Source: an uncultured Muribaculaceae bacterium
GTDB lineage: Bacteria; Bacteroidota; Bacteroidia; Bacteroidales; Muribaculaceae
Reading direction: 5' to 3'
Assembly (NCBI GenBank): GCA_910578395.1
Contig: CAJTPZ010000003.1
Span: 144,012 to 208,011 of the forward strand
DNA: 64,000 nt
Shown: positions 45,113 through 53,697 of the stretch, in pieces
Position numbering within the stretch: position 1 is the stretch's first letter
Layout of the letters: the number at the start of each line of letters is the position of its first letter
Program-made: the position numbers and the translations under genes
The notes under the pieces: generated by a model
Seen by the model: only the letters and a program-made list of their open reading frames with translations
The model's database searches: none
What the model was told of the DNA's origin: nothing

Positions 45113-46039
45113 ATGACACCAGGCAATGCGCGAATGAAGAAAATAGAGCGTGTGACCCTTTTGGGATCAGCTGCTAATTTCGGGTTACTGATATTCAAGT
45201 TTATCGCCGGTATCATTGGACACAGTGCGGCTATGGTTGCCGATGCTGTCCACTCATTATCGGATTTCATTACAGATGTAGTGGTTATCGTTTTTGTAAG
45301 AATAGCGTCAAAACCCAAAGATATCAATCATGACTACGGACACGGCAAATATGAAACACTTGCCACAGTTATCATAGGAAGCGCTCTAATGACAGTAGGA
45401 ATCGGACTGATATGGAACAATGGCTATAAAATATATGATTATTATTTTAATGACGTAATGCTCGACAGCCCAGGAAAGATAGCACTTATTGCAGCTGTTG
45501 TGTCAATTGCTGCCAAAGAATCCCTGTACCGTATGACTGTAAAAGTAGGGAAGCAGGTCAATAGTCAGGTCGTAGTGGCCAATGCATGGCACCATAGGTC
45601 CGATGCATTCTCTTCAGTATGCACAATGCTTGGCATCGCTGGTGCAATGACATTGGGAGAGCAATGGCGGGTACTTGATCCTATTGCCGCGCTTTTTGTG
45701 AGTGCGCTTATCTTGCGCCTTGCATGGAAACTTATAATTCCGGCTATAAACGAGCTTCTTGAAAAGTCACTTCCATCAGATACCGAGCAGGAGATAATTT
45801 CGATAATATGTGAAATTGCAGAAATATACAATCCACACAACCTTTATACAAGAAGAATCGGCAATAGTATCGCAATTGAACTGCATATATGTGTTGATGG
45901 AGACATGACTGTTTCAAGATCACATGAACTGACTAAAATAATAGAATCACGTCTGCGCGAACGTTTCGGGCAGTCAACGCATATAATGTTGCATATCGAA
46001 CCTGTTGCAGACTGCATTGACACCATCACCAATCTTTAA
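45113..46039 (+). CDS. Cation diffusion facilitator (CDF) transporter
   Basis: A 308-residue inner-membrane protein: six hydrophobic segments with the metal-site pattern MVADAVHSLSDFITD and NAWHHRSDAFSS, then a cytoplasmic CDF domain (about 215-300). It exports zinc, iron or manganese by proton exchange; the HxxxD...HxxxD tetrad (HSLSD, HHRSD) favours zinc or iron. The actual metal is not known. It stands alone between alaS and the HU gene. Confidence 0.93.
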   Translation: MTPGNARMKKIERVTLLGSAANFGLLIFKFIAGIIGHSAAMVADAVHSLSDFITDVVVIVFVRIASKPKDINHDYGHGKYETLATVIIGSALMTVGIGLIWNNGYKIYDYYFNDVMLDSPGKIALIAAVVSIAAKESLYRMTVKVGKQVNSQVVVANAWHHRSDAFSSVCTMLGIAGAMTLGEQWRVLDPIAALFVSALILRLAWKLIIPAINELLEKSLPSDTEQEIISIICEIAEIYNPHNLYTRRIGNSIAIELHICVDGDMTVSRSHELTKIIESRLRERFGQSTHIMLHIEPVADCIDTITNL

Positions 46040-46073
46040 AGCAAGATATTCCATAGACCATAACGCAGGTGAA

Positions 46074-46104
46074 TTGTAAAAACGGCGGATTTTGATTAGC
46101 TTTG
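46074..46104 (+). promoter_or_regulatory. Bacteroidetes-type promoter for the HU gene, near-leaderless
   Basis: -33 TTG (46074-46076), a 20-base spacer and -7 TAGCTTTG (46097-46104). The ATG is at 46113, so only 1-5 bases of leader are expected. Confidence 0.75.
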
Positions 46105-46112
46105 TACTCACA

Positions 46113-46403
46113 ATGGATAACAAGACGTTTTTAGGAAAGGTGGCAAAATCAACCGGTCGGACAATAGCAGAAACCGGCCGGCTGTCTGATGCACTGATGA
46201 CCGTGTTGGCTGAATGCGCAACAGCAGGACGTGAGGTGGTTCTCCCCGGAGTAGGCAAGTTTTATCCTATACTTGAGGAAGAGACCATTGTGACAGACCG
46301 CACGACCGGAAAACGTCTGCTTTTACCTCCCGAAGCTGTGGTCAAGTTTGAATGCGCACCTTCGCTTGTAAATAAATTGAAGGAGGGACGGCAAAATGGA
46401 TGA
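46113..46403 (+). CDS. HU-family DNA-binding protein
   Basis: A 96-residue protein starting MDNKTFLGKVAKSTGRTIAE. It has the HU/IHF dimer helices and a beta arm region (VVLPGVGKFYPILEEETIVTDRTTGKRLLLPP) with the characteristic GxGxF. It is more diverged than housekeeping HU, and the usual 'RNPxTG' arm tip is altered (DRTTGK). A TTG at 46092 lies within the promoter and is discounted. The next gene begins 8 bases inside its 3' end, so the two are coupled. A nucleoid-shaping role is likely, but partner choice is unclear. Confidence 0.88.
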   Translation: MDNKTFLGKVAKSTGRTIAETGRLSDALMTVLAECATAGREVVLPGVGKFYPILEEETIVTDRTTGKRLLLPPEAVVKFECAPSLVNKLKEGRQNG

Positions 46404-47562
46404 TGAAAAGATTGTAGACCTTACAGAGGTTGTAAAACGCATTGCGGCACTCTCGGATGTGGATGAAGAAACCTCAAGAGAGTTCATGTTGGCATTCAGC
46501 CGAGTACTCGTTGACGCGCTTCTGAATAAAGAAAGTGTCGATATCAAAGCTATAGGGCGTTTCCTCGAGGACGAGCATCTGTCGGGCAATGTGAAATTTG
46601 AAGCCTCATTGCCTCTCGCAAGTGCAGTAAATCGCCCTTTTTCATGTTTTGATCCGATTGAACTTGACGACGAAACAGAAATTCCGGAAGAAAAAATAGA
46701 ACAACAGACTCAAAAAGCGGCCATAGTTAATGATGTCGAAAATGAGAAAACCGATGCAGAATCTTCGTCAGAGACTTATGAGAAAGCGAATTTAAAAGAG
46801 AGCATATGTTCGGCTGAGCAATCAGAACTTACTGATTCTGTTCAAGTAAATTATACTGAAAACAGCATCACTGAAGGAAACAACGAATTAGCTGACATAG
46901 AGCCCCAGAAAGAAGATATGTCGGAATCGGCCATATCAGCTACTGTTGTAAAGATTGACGATAACAAACCGTTGCAGGTTGAGATTGTCGGCACAGAGGA
47001 GCAAAGAAAAAAACATCCTCTTGCAGGATGGATATTTTCGCTTGGTCTGGTTCTGGGCCTATGTGTCGGATTTATAGCCGGAATGTTTTTACATGATTAT
47101 ATATATCCTGACTATGAACGCGATATTATAGCAGACGATATCGATCTTGAAAATATTGAAGTTGTTGATGAAAACCCTGATAGAGAATTAACGCAATCAA
47201 TTGTACCTGATAGTGCCGAACAACAAAATGATACTGCGACTGTCGCTCTTATCGACGATATAAAAACTTCGGAGACCGTAATTGAACGGAAGAAAATTGA
47301 CAATAATTTAATTGTGACAGATACAATCGGATCCGGACGCTTTCTGGCAACCATGGCACGTAAGCACTATGGTTCATTTGTTTTCTGGGTATATATCTAT
47401 GAGGAGAACCGCGATAAAATAGCTGATCCGGATAATGTTGCAATAGGCACTGTTGTGGTTATACCCGATGCCTCAAAGTATGGTATAGACGCAATGTCAT
47501 CGGAATCAATAAAAAAAGCAAAATCAAAAGCATCTGAAATAGCCAAAGAAAGACTACAATAA
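46396..47562 (+). CDS. HU-like domain, single membrane segment and LysM-like domain fusion
   Basis: A 388-residue protein. Residues 1-~95 are HU-like (VVKRIAALSDVDEETSREFMLAF, VDIKAIGRFLEDEH, NRPFSCFDPIEL). Residues ~95-205 are an acidic, low-complexity linker. Residues ~211-234 form a membrane segment (WIFSLGLVLGLCVGFIAGMF), then the chain is presumably periplasmic. Residues ~313-356 (GSGRFLATMARKHYGSFVFWVYIYEENR... and GTVVVIPD) look LysM-like, a peptidoglycan- or glycan-binding fold. It could tether DNA to the cell wall or act as a membrane-bound regulator. A similar arrangement occurs in other Bacteroidales as far as I recall. The start overlaps the HU gene by 8 bases. Confidence 0.82.
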   Translation: MDDEKIVDLTEVVKRIAALSDVDEETSREFMLAFSRVLVDALLNKESVDIKAIGRFLEDEHLSGNVKFEASLPLASAVNRPFSCFDPIELDDETEIPEEKIEQQTQKAAIVNDVENEKTDAESSSETYEKANLKESICSAEQSELTDSVQVNYTENSITEGNNELADIEPQKEDMSESAISATVVKIDDNKPLQVEIVGTEEQRKKHPLAGWIFSLGLVLGLCVGFIAGMFLHDYIYPDYERDIIADDIDLENIEVVDENPDRELTQSIVPDSAEQQNDTATVALIDDIKTSETVIERKKIDNNLIVTDTIGSGRFLATMARKHYGSFVFWVYIYEENRDKIADPDNVAIGTVVVIPDASKYGIDAMSSESIKKAKSKASEIAKERLQ

Positions 47563-47600
47563 GCCTGATAACTCTGTGATTTTCTGATCGGTATTATAAC

Positions 47601-47625
47601 AATGCTTCCGATTGAAGCATTCTTT
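47601..47625 (+). terminator. Hairpin terminator after the HU/LysM pair
   Basis: AATGCTTC (47601-47608) pairs with GAAGCATT (47614-47621), followed by CTTT. An 8-bp stem with a 5-base loop, 38 bases past the stop. Confidence 0.65.
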
Positions 47626-47681
47626 AAAACCGTTTACTTAAATTTAACACTTATCCTAAAGGCAAGGGGTATTCAATTCAC

Positions 47682-47689
47682 TATTTTTG
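47682..47689 (+). promoter_or_regulatory. Candidate -7 element for the Bat locus
   Basis: TATTTTTG, 78 bases before the moxR start. No TTG at the right spacing upstream. It is the best promoter candidate in the 205-base gap and would give a leader of about 74 bases. Confidence 0.45.
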
Positions 47690-47767
47690 TATCGACCTTT
47701 TGGCCGATTAGTTTGTTTTATAAGTAAGTTAAATTAAAAATATAATCCGTCAACCAAACTCTGAATT

Positions 47768-48763
47768 ATGGGTGAATCGGTAAATATCAGGGAGCTCAAC
47801 GATATTGTTGCTTCAAAAAGTGATTTTGTAAATCTCATTGTCCGCGGTATGGATCAGACAATCGTCGGGCAAAAGCATCTTGTTGAGTCTCTTCTCATTG
47901 CCTTGCTCTCCAACGGGCATGTATTGCTCGAGGGCGTTCCAGGCCTTGCAAAGACATTGGCAATCAAAACTCTTGCTCAGCTTATTGATGCAAAATACAG
48001 CCGTATACAGTTTACTCCCGACTTGCTTCCTGCCGATGTAAGCGGCACTATGGTCTATAGTGTAAAAAATGAGACATTTCAAGTAAAAAAGGGTCCCGTA
48101 TTCGCAAACTTCGTTCTCGCGGATGAAATCAACCGTGCTCCTGCAAAAGTACAGAGTGCATTGCTTGAAGCCATGCAAGAGCGCCAGGTCACAATCGGAG
48201 ACCACACGTTTAGCCTTGATGAGCCGTTTCTTGTTATGGCAACACAGAACCCGATCGAACAGGAGGGCACATACCCGCTTCCTGAAGCTCAGGTCGACCG
48301 TTTTCTGTTGAAAGTCGTAATAGGATATCCCTCGAAAGAAGAGGAAAAAATTATAGTAAGGCAAAACCTGAGCAATGAAAAGAAGCACATTGTGCCATTG
48401 CTGAGACCGGAAGAAGTTATATCCGCTCAAAAAGTCGTCGAGATGATTTATATCGACGAAAAAATAGAACGGTATATTGTCGACATTGTATTCGCGACTC
48501 GATTCCCGTCGGAATATGGTCTTTCCGATCTGAGTTCTATCATTTCATTCGGAGCTTCACCGCGTGCTTCAATTTCGCTTGCAAAAGCAGCCAAAGCTTA
48601 TGCTTTCCTGCGCCAGCGAGGTTATGTCATCCCGGAGGATGTAAGAGCAGTCTGTCATGACGTGCTTCGTCACCGTATCGGCCTTACATACGAAGCTGAA
48701 GCAAACAACATCACATCTGACGAGGTAATTTCAGAGATCCTCGACAAAGTAGAAGTGCCCTGA
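47768..48763 (+). CDS. MoxR-family AAA+ ATPase of the Bat locus
   Basis: A 331-residue AAA+ protein. Walker A is GVPGLAKT (56-63); Walker B and following residues are LADEINRAPAKVQSALLEAMQERQV (D119-E120). The sensor region MATQNPIEQEGTYPLPEAQVDRF and the arginine-rich C-terminal helical domain are as in MoxR/RavA relatives. Members act as chaperones for proteins with von Willebrand A (VWA) domains, which are encoded downstream here. A 77-base gap with a perfect palindrome follows before the DUF58 gene. Confidence 0.95.
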   Translation: MGESVNIRELNDIVASKSDFVNLIVRGMDQTIVGQKHLVESLLIALLSNGHVLLEGVPGLAKTLAIKTLAQLIDAKYSRIQFTPDLLPADVSGTMVYSVKNETFQVKKGPVFANFVLADEINRAPAKVQSALLEAMQERQVTIGDHTFSLDEPFLVMATQNPIEQEGTYPLPEAQVDRFLLKVVIGYPSKEEEKIIVRQNLSNEKKHIVPLLRPEEVISAQKVVEMIYIDEKIERYIVDIVFATRFPSEYGLSDLSSIISFGASPRASISLAKAAKAYAFLRQRGYVIPEDVRAVCHDVLRHRIGLTYEAEANNITSDEVISEILDKVEVP

Positions 48764-48800
48764 TTTCCTTAATAATAACGTTAAAAGAAAGAACCCGGAG

Positions 48801-48820
48801 TTGATCCCAGCTGGGATCAA
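48801..48820. promoter_or_regulatory. Perfect 20-bp palindrome between moxR and the DUF58 gene
   Basis: TTGATCCCAG directly followed by its reverse complement CTGGGATCAA. As RNA it would form a hairpin with an 8-bp stem and AGCT loop. TAAGTTAATCTTTT follows. It could be an operator, a partial terminator that tunes expression of downstream genes, or a processing site. Confidence 0.55.
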
Positions 48821-48841
48821 TAAGTTAATCTTTTCCCGTAT

Positions 48842-49717
48842 ATGGATGCCAAAGAATTAATAAAGAAGGTAAGAAAGATCGAAATCAAGACCCGCGGGCT
48901 ATCAAACAATGTGTTTGCGGGAGAATATCATTCGGCCTTCAAAGGACGTGGCATGACATTCTCGGAAGTCAGGGAATATCAATATGGCGATGATATAAGG
49001 GATATTGACTGGAATGTCACAGCCCGTCATAATCGTCCTTATGTGAAAGTCTACGAGGAAGAACGTGAGTTGACCGTCATGCTTCTGGTAGATGTATCTG
49101 CAAGTCGTCTTTTTGGGGCTGTCGGGATGGAAAAGCGTGAGATGATAGCTGAAATTTCAGCGACAATTGCGTTTTCTGCCATTCATAACAATGATAAAGT
49201 CGGGGTGATATTTTTCTCAGATAAAATCGAGAAATTTATACCACCCAAAAAGGGGCGAAAACATATATTGTTTATCATAAGTCAGTTGCTGGACTTTGAA
49301 CCAAAAAGCAAAGGCACTGACATCGCCACCGCTCTGACGTTTTTCGCCGATGCACTTAAAAAACGGTGCACAACTGTATTGATTTCCGACTTTATCGATG
49401 CCCATGATTATGCACGCCCACTTACGATTGCATCGGGCAAGCACGACATGATAGCTGTGCAAGTATATGATAAACGCGACTCACAGCTTCCCAATGTCGG
49501 GTTAATGAGGGTATCTGATCTCGAACGAGGAAGAGAATGCTGGATAGATACATCGGATAGTGCGACACGACAAACGTATAATAAATGGTGGTATGACCGA
49601 CAGAAAAAAATGTTGGAAGTTCTTGGCCGAAACGGAGTCGATGTGGCATCTATTTCAACCGACGAGGATTACGTAAAATCTCTTATGGGGCTGTTTAAGC
49701 GTCGTGGAGTAAGATGA
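48842..49717 (+). CDS. DUF58 domain protein of the Bat locus
   Basis: A 291-residue protein with the DUF58 signature GRGMTFSEVREYQYGDDIRDIDWNVTARHNRPYVK (in two parts, about 37-72) followed by a VWA-like fold (MLLVDVSASRLFG near 80-92, GTDIATALTFFADAL). It lacks the exact DxSxS of a canonical metal site (DVSAS is close). Proteins of this type are predicted MoxR partners. The gene lies 78 bases after moxR and 32 bases before the next. Confidence 0.93.
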   Translation: MDAKELIKKVRKIEIKTRGLSNNVFAGEYHSAFKGRGMTFSEVREYQYGDDIRDIDWNVTARHNRPYVKVYEEERELTVMLLVDVSASRLFGAVGMEKREMIAEISATIAFSAIHNNDKVGVIFFSDKIEKFIPPKKGRKHILFIISQLLDFEPKSKGTDIATALTFFADALKKRCTTVLISDFIDAHDYARPLTIASGKHDMIAVQVYDKRDSQLPNVGLMRVSDLERGRECWIDTSDSATRQTYNKWWYDRQKKMLEVLGRNGVDVASISTDEDYVKSLMGLFKRRGVR

Positions 49718-49749
49718 AATATTGACGAATTAGAAGATATATACACAGA

Positions 49750-50781
49750 ATGTCATCAAAATTGTTCCGACATATATTGACAACCGGGCTTTTTGCAGTG
49801 ATAAGCCTACCCGTAATGTCGGGTAGGAATCCGGATGTGAGCGTGAAAGTCGAACTTGATTCGGCAATTCTTCTCATGGGGCGTACGACGCCGCTCCATG
49901 TTGAGATACTTCAGCCACAGGGTACTCAGGGAATGTTGATGATACCGGCCGACACACTCATGACAAATGTCGAGATTGCAAATGCCGGAACTGACGATAC
50001 ATTGAAAAACGGATTGACTGATCAGCTTGAGCAGATCAAAAGAATGATTACGCTTCAATCTTTTGACTCAGGACTGTATCGTCTTCCTCCAATCGCTTAC
50101 GTCACGGAATCAGGCGATACTATGTATTCCAATACCGTAACTCTTAAAGTTCTGCCTGCTGATATTGACACCCTTACTACAATTCACAGCATGGCAGATG
50201 TAGCCGATGGAGGCTGGAAATGGTTTGACTGGCTTCCTGATTTTATTATAGATCACTGGGGTTGGATTATTGTCTGTATCCTGATTATCGTAGGCGGTAT
50301 ATGGGTATGGCTTGTGATGAAGAAAAAAGTTTCCATACCTCTTGTGCCAAAGTCGAAGCCGGTATCGCCTTATGATGCAGCAATCGCTGGGCTTGAAAAG
50401 CTCAAAGATGAGCATTTATGCGAAAATGGCAGAGAGAAAGAATACTATACTCGTCTTACCGATATACTTCGCCGCTATCTTGATGGGCGTTTTGGCATCA
50501 ATGCCATGGAAATGACATCATCACAAATACTTAGGGCTCTTGAGAAGCAACCCGACACACGTGATCATAAAGGTATGCTGCAAAGAGTGCTTGAAATGGC
50601 CGACTTTGTGAAATTCGCTAAAATGCGTCCGATGCCGGATGATAATGTTGCGGCATGGAACCGGGCTCTACAGTTTGTAGAAGAAACAAAACCGCAGCCT
50701 GAACCTATAGCAGAAAATGAATCCGGAGTTGACACTGATACAGTCAAGACGAGTGAGAATCATAATGAAACAAGGTCATGA
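49750..50781 (+). CDS. Bat-locus membrane protein with BatD-like extracytoplasmic part
   Basis: A 343-residue protein with a signal sequence (about 1-26), a beta-rich periplasmic region (VSVKVELDSAILLMGRTTPLHVEI and following, which resembles the start of BatD/oxygen tolerance proteins), a membrane segment at about 169-187 (WIIVCILIIVGGIWVW) and a cytoplasmic helical domain (about 205-305) with GREKEYYTRLTDILRRYLDGRFGINAMEMTSSQIL (in two parts). The gene overlaps batA by 4 bases. It is conserved in Bat loci as an unnamed member; its role is not known to me. A DUF4381-like relation is possible. Confidence 0.8.
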   Translation: MSSKLFRHILTTGLFAVISLPVMSGRNPDVSVKVELDSAILLMGRTTPLHVEILQPQGTQGMLMIPADTLMTNVEIANAGTDDTLKNGLTDQLEQIKRMITLQSFDSGLYRLPPIAYVTESGDTMYSNTVTLKVLPADIDTLTTIHSMADVADGGWKWFDWLPDFIIDHWGWIIVCILIIVGGIWVWLVMKKKVSIPLVPKSKPVSPYDAAIAGLEKLKDEHLCENGREKEYYTRLTDILRRYLDGRFGINAMEMTSSQILRALEKQPDTRDHKGMLQRVLEMADFVKFAKMRPMPDDNVAAWNRALQFVEETKPQPEPIAENESGVDTDTVKTSENHNETRS

Positions 50782-51767
50782 TACAGTTTGCTCATCCAGG
50801 CCTATTATGGCTTCTTACAATACTGATACCACTAATTGTGTGGTATATAGTCAAACGTCGCAACGCTTATCCTTCAATATCGGTAAGTTCGACATTGTCA
50901 TTCAAAGGAAAACGTACGCCATTGCGCGCTATGATGCTTCATGGTCTGTTTTTACTGAGACTACTTGCTATAGCATGTGTAATCGTGATGCTTGCACGCC
51001 CACAAACGCGTGACAGCTGGCGAACTTCTCAGACCGAAGGTACGGATATCATACTCGCACTTGACATCTCTTCATCAATGCTTGCGCGAGACTTCAAACC
51101 TGATCGACTCGAAGCGGCTAAAGATGTTGCCAATAAATTTGTTTCGGGACGAGAAGCTGACAATATGGGGCTTGTGATATTTGCAGCCGAAAGTTTTACG
51201 GGTATGCCAATGACAACCGACCGCGCAGCTCTGACAAATTACATTTCCTCCATAGAAATGGGGATGCTTGATGACGGTACTGCAATCGGTGATGGTCTTG
51301 CGACAGCAATAAACCGTATAAAAGACGGCAAAGCAAAGAGCAAAAGCATTATTCTGTTAACCGATGGCTCCAATAACACCGGAAATGTAGCACCACTAAC
51401 AGCTGCAGAAATTGCAAAGAAACTTGGAATAAAAGTCTACACAATAGGTGTGGGAAAGAATGGAAACGCTCCATATCCAATGCAGAATATGTTTGGACGC
51501 ATAGAATATGTAAGTACTCCGGTTGTGATTGATGAAGCTACTTTAAAAGAAATCGCATCGGTGACCGGCGGAAAATATTTCCGTGCAACAGACAACCGTG
51601 TACTGAAAGATGTCTTTGAAGAAATCGACAGTCTTGAAAAGACAGAGATGGATATCAAGCATTTCAGCCATACAGAAGATAATTATCTAATCTGGGCACT
51701 GGCTGCGCTCGGGCTTCTTGTGTTAGAGATGGCTCTGAGAAAAACCATGCTCAGGTATATACCTTGA
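50778..51767 (+). CDS. batA: BatA, VWA-domain membrane protein
   Basis: A 329-residue protein. Two N-terminal membrane segments (about 8-23 and 55-74), a VWA domain (about 88-285) with an intact metal site LALDISSSM (D96-I-S98-S-S100) and a late TDGSNNTGNV, and a C-terminal membrane segment (NYLIWALAALGLLVLEMAL). VWA proteins of the aerotolerance locus are thought to form a membrane complex with BatB. The start overlaps the previous gene by 4 bases; batB follows by 21 bases. Confidence 0.92.
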   Translation: MIQFAHPGLLWLLTILIPLIVWYIVKRRNAYPSISVSSTLSFKGKRTPLRAMMLHGLFLLRLLAIACVIVMLARPQTRDSWRTSQTEGTDIILALDISSSMLARDFKPDRLEAAKDVANKFVSGREADNMGLVIFAAESFTGMPMTTDRAALTNYISSIEMGMLDDGTAIGDGLATAINRIKDGKAKSKSIILLTDGSNNTGNVAPLTAAEIAKKLGIKVYTIGVGKNGNAPYPMQNMFGRIEYVSTPVVIDEATLKEIASVTGGKYFRATDNRVLKDVFEEIDSLEKTEMDIKHFSHTEDNYLIWALAALGLLVLEMALRKTMLRYIP

Positions 51768-51788
51768 GTCAAGTAAATTGCCAATACT

Positions 51789-52829
51789 ATGTTTAGTTTT
51801 GCATATCCCGAGCTATTGTATCTGTTGCTGCTTGTGCCGGTGATGACAGGCCTCTTTCTGCTTGCCCGCATGGCAAGAAAGCAGAAACTTGAGAAATACG
51901 GGCACATACCGACACTTACACCACTCATGCCGGATGCATCCCGATATAAACCTTGGATAAGACTTATTTTACAGCTTATAGCGCTTATAGCTCTTGTCAT
52001 TGCCATTGCACGTCCGCGTTTTGGTGAAAAAGAGGAGACCGAACGATCGGAAGGCATAGAAGTGATGATCGCTATGGATGTGTCACGGTCGATGCTTGCA
52101 TCGTCAAGCGATGATCCGTCGGGTATATCACGTCTTGAACGCGCAAAATATATTCTATCTCGCCTGATCGACAAACTCGATAAAGATAAAGTCGGTCTTG
52201 TGGTTTTTGCCGGAGAGGCATATACACAGCTGCCTATTACAACAGATTTTGTGTCAGCCAAAATGTATCTGAATGATATAACAACTGACATGGTTCCGTC
52301 ACAGGGAACAGCTATAGGCACCGCCATAGGTATGGCCCTCAATGCTTTTACACCAGATCCTGACGCCGGCAAGGCCATAATTGTGATCACTGACGGTGAA
52401 AATCACGAGGGTAATGCAGTTGAAATGGCTCAACAGGCAAAAAGCCGTGGTGTTCAAGTTGATGTGATTGGAATTGGCTCGACCAAAGGTGCTCCAATAC
52501 CTCTGAATGCATCAAGAGGGGAGTTCCTTAAAGATTACAACGGGCAGACAGTCACAACTGCCCTTAATGAAAATATGGCTCGGGAGATTGCATCGGCAGG
52601 TGATGGAGTTTACATAAGTGGCGCATCATCATCAGCTCTAAATGAACTTACATCACAGCTTGACAATCTTCAGAAAGCGGAGTTAACTCATGTGACTTAT
52701 AAGGCAAGTGCCGAGCAATTTCCGATATTCGGATGGATTGCACTTGTATTTTTAGTTATTGATATATTTATCCTTGACCGCAAGATAAGCTGGCTTAAAA
52801 GGGTCAATTTCTTTACTAAGGAGAATTGA
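51789..52829 (+). CDS. batB: BatB, VWA-domain membrane protein
   Basis: A 346-residue protein built like BatA. Two N-terminal membrane segments, a VWA domain with metal site AMDVSRSM (D97-V-S99-R-S101) and ITDGENHEGNA, and a C-terminal membrane segment (IFGWIALVFLVIDIFIL). It is a paralogue of BatA, with similar layout and a shared AKxxxSRLIDKL stretch. It ends 2 bases before the batC ATG. Confidence 0.92.
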   Translation: MFSFAYPELLYLLLLVPVMTGLFLLARMARKQKLEKYGHIPTLTPLMPDASRYKPWIRLILQLIALIALVIAIARPRFGEKEETERSEGIEVMIAMDVSRSMLASSSDDPSGISRLERAKYILSRLIDKLDKDKVGLVVFAGEAYTQLPITTDFVSAKMYLNDITTDMVPSQGTAIGTAIGMALNAFTPDPDAGKAIIVITDGENHEGNAVEMAQQAKSRGVQVDVIGIGSTKGAPIPLNASRGEFLKDYNGQTVTTALNENMAREIASAGDGVYISGASSSALNELTSQLDNLQKAELTHVTYKASAEQFPIFGWIALVFLVIDIFILDRKISWLKRVNFFTKEN

Positions 52830-52831
52830 TT

Positions 52832-53680
52832 ATGAGCAGAATATTACAAATAGTCATGATACTTTTTTTAGGTGCTGTCACTGTTCCTGATGTATTGGGG
52901 CAAACGACATCATCGGGCAAGCGTGAACGTGGATTTATAAGAGAAGGAAATAAACTCTATAATGAAAAACGTTTCTCGGAAGCAGAAGTAGCATATCGTA
53001 AGGCTTTGCAAGAAAACGAATATTCGGAGACGGCAATGTTTAACCTTGCCTCGGCATTGGCCAAACAGGCTTCTTTGGCTGTAGGCGAAGAAGACGGACA
53101 GAATAATCCTGCTGCAGAAGCTCAAAAATTGTTCAGTGATCTTGCCGCCAATGCCACAGATTTGAAAATTGCCGAAAACTCTTTCTACAATCTTGGCAAT
53201 ATGGCTTTCAATCAGGAACAATATGACCAGAGTATTGACATGTATAAACGTGCTCTCCGCAAGAATCCTGATAATGACAAAGCAAGAGAGAACCTTCGTC
53301 TTGCTCAACTGAAGCTTCAGGAACAACAGAATGAGGATCAGAATCAAAACCAAGACCAAAATCAGGACAATAACCAAGATCAACAAGATAAGGAGCAAAA
53401 TCAGAATCAACAGGATCAGAATCAAGATCAAGACCAAAACCAGGATAATAACCAGGACCAGCAGAATCAAGATCAAAATCAAAGTCAGAATCAAGACCAG
53501 AAACAGGATCAGAATAATGACAGACAGGATGATCAAAACGGTATAAGCGACCGCAATGCCGAGCAGATTCTTAAGGCCATGGAAAACGAAGAGAATGCTA
53601 CCCGCAGGAAGATTGAAGCAAGACGTGCTCAGGAAGAATTGAAAAACGCTTCAAAAAATAAGACAGACAAACCTTGGTGA
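52832..53680 (+). CDS. batC: BatC, exported TPR protein with a Q/N/D-rich tail
   Basis: A 282-residue protein with a signal peptide (MSRILQIVMILFLGAVTVPDVLGQ). TPR units follow (RFSEAEVAYRKALQENEYSETA and FYNLGNMAFNQEQYDQSIDMYKRALRKNPDN), then about 70 residues of mixed NQDQ/DQNQ/DNNQ, then a helical end (RNAEQILKAMENEENATRRKIEAR). The ATG at 52832 is chosen over a TTG at 52826; AAGGAGAA (52818-52825) lies 6 bases upstream, one of the few good Shine-Dalgarno sites in the window. Its role in the Bat complex is a periplasmic adaptor, by inference. Confidence 0.92.
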   Translation: MSRILQIVMILFLGAVTVPDVLGQTTSSGKRERGFIREGNKLYNEKRFSEAEVAYRKALQENEYSETAMFNLASALAKQASLAVGEEDGQNNPAAEAQKLFSDLAANATDLKIAENSFYNLGNMAFNQEQYDQSIDMYKRALRKNPDNDKARENLRLAQLKLQEQQNEDQNQNQDQNQDNNQDQQDKEQNQNQQDQNQDQDQNQDNNQDQQNQDQNQSQNQDQKQDQNNDRQDDQNGISDRNAEQILKAMENEENATRRKIEARRAQEELKNASKNKTDKPW

Positions 53681-53697
53681 GTAGTCAAAAGAGGGAT

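Noticed and set aside
47813..48430. 205-codon minus-strand ORF opposite moxR
   Set aside because: Shadow of a strongly conserved AAA+ gene; no recognisable motif or promoter.
53330..53535. Possible DNA tandem repeat or CRISPR-like array in batC
   Set aside because: The units vary in codon and order and lie in frame in a protein; there are no unique spacers between identical repeats.
52910..53536. 208-codon minus-strand ORF with a long Leu/Ile-rich stretch
   Set aside because: It mirrors the NQD-rich codons of batC; the apparent hydrophobic segment is a by-product of that composition.
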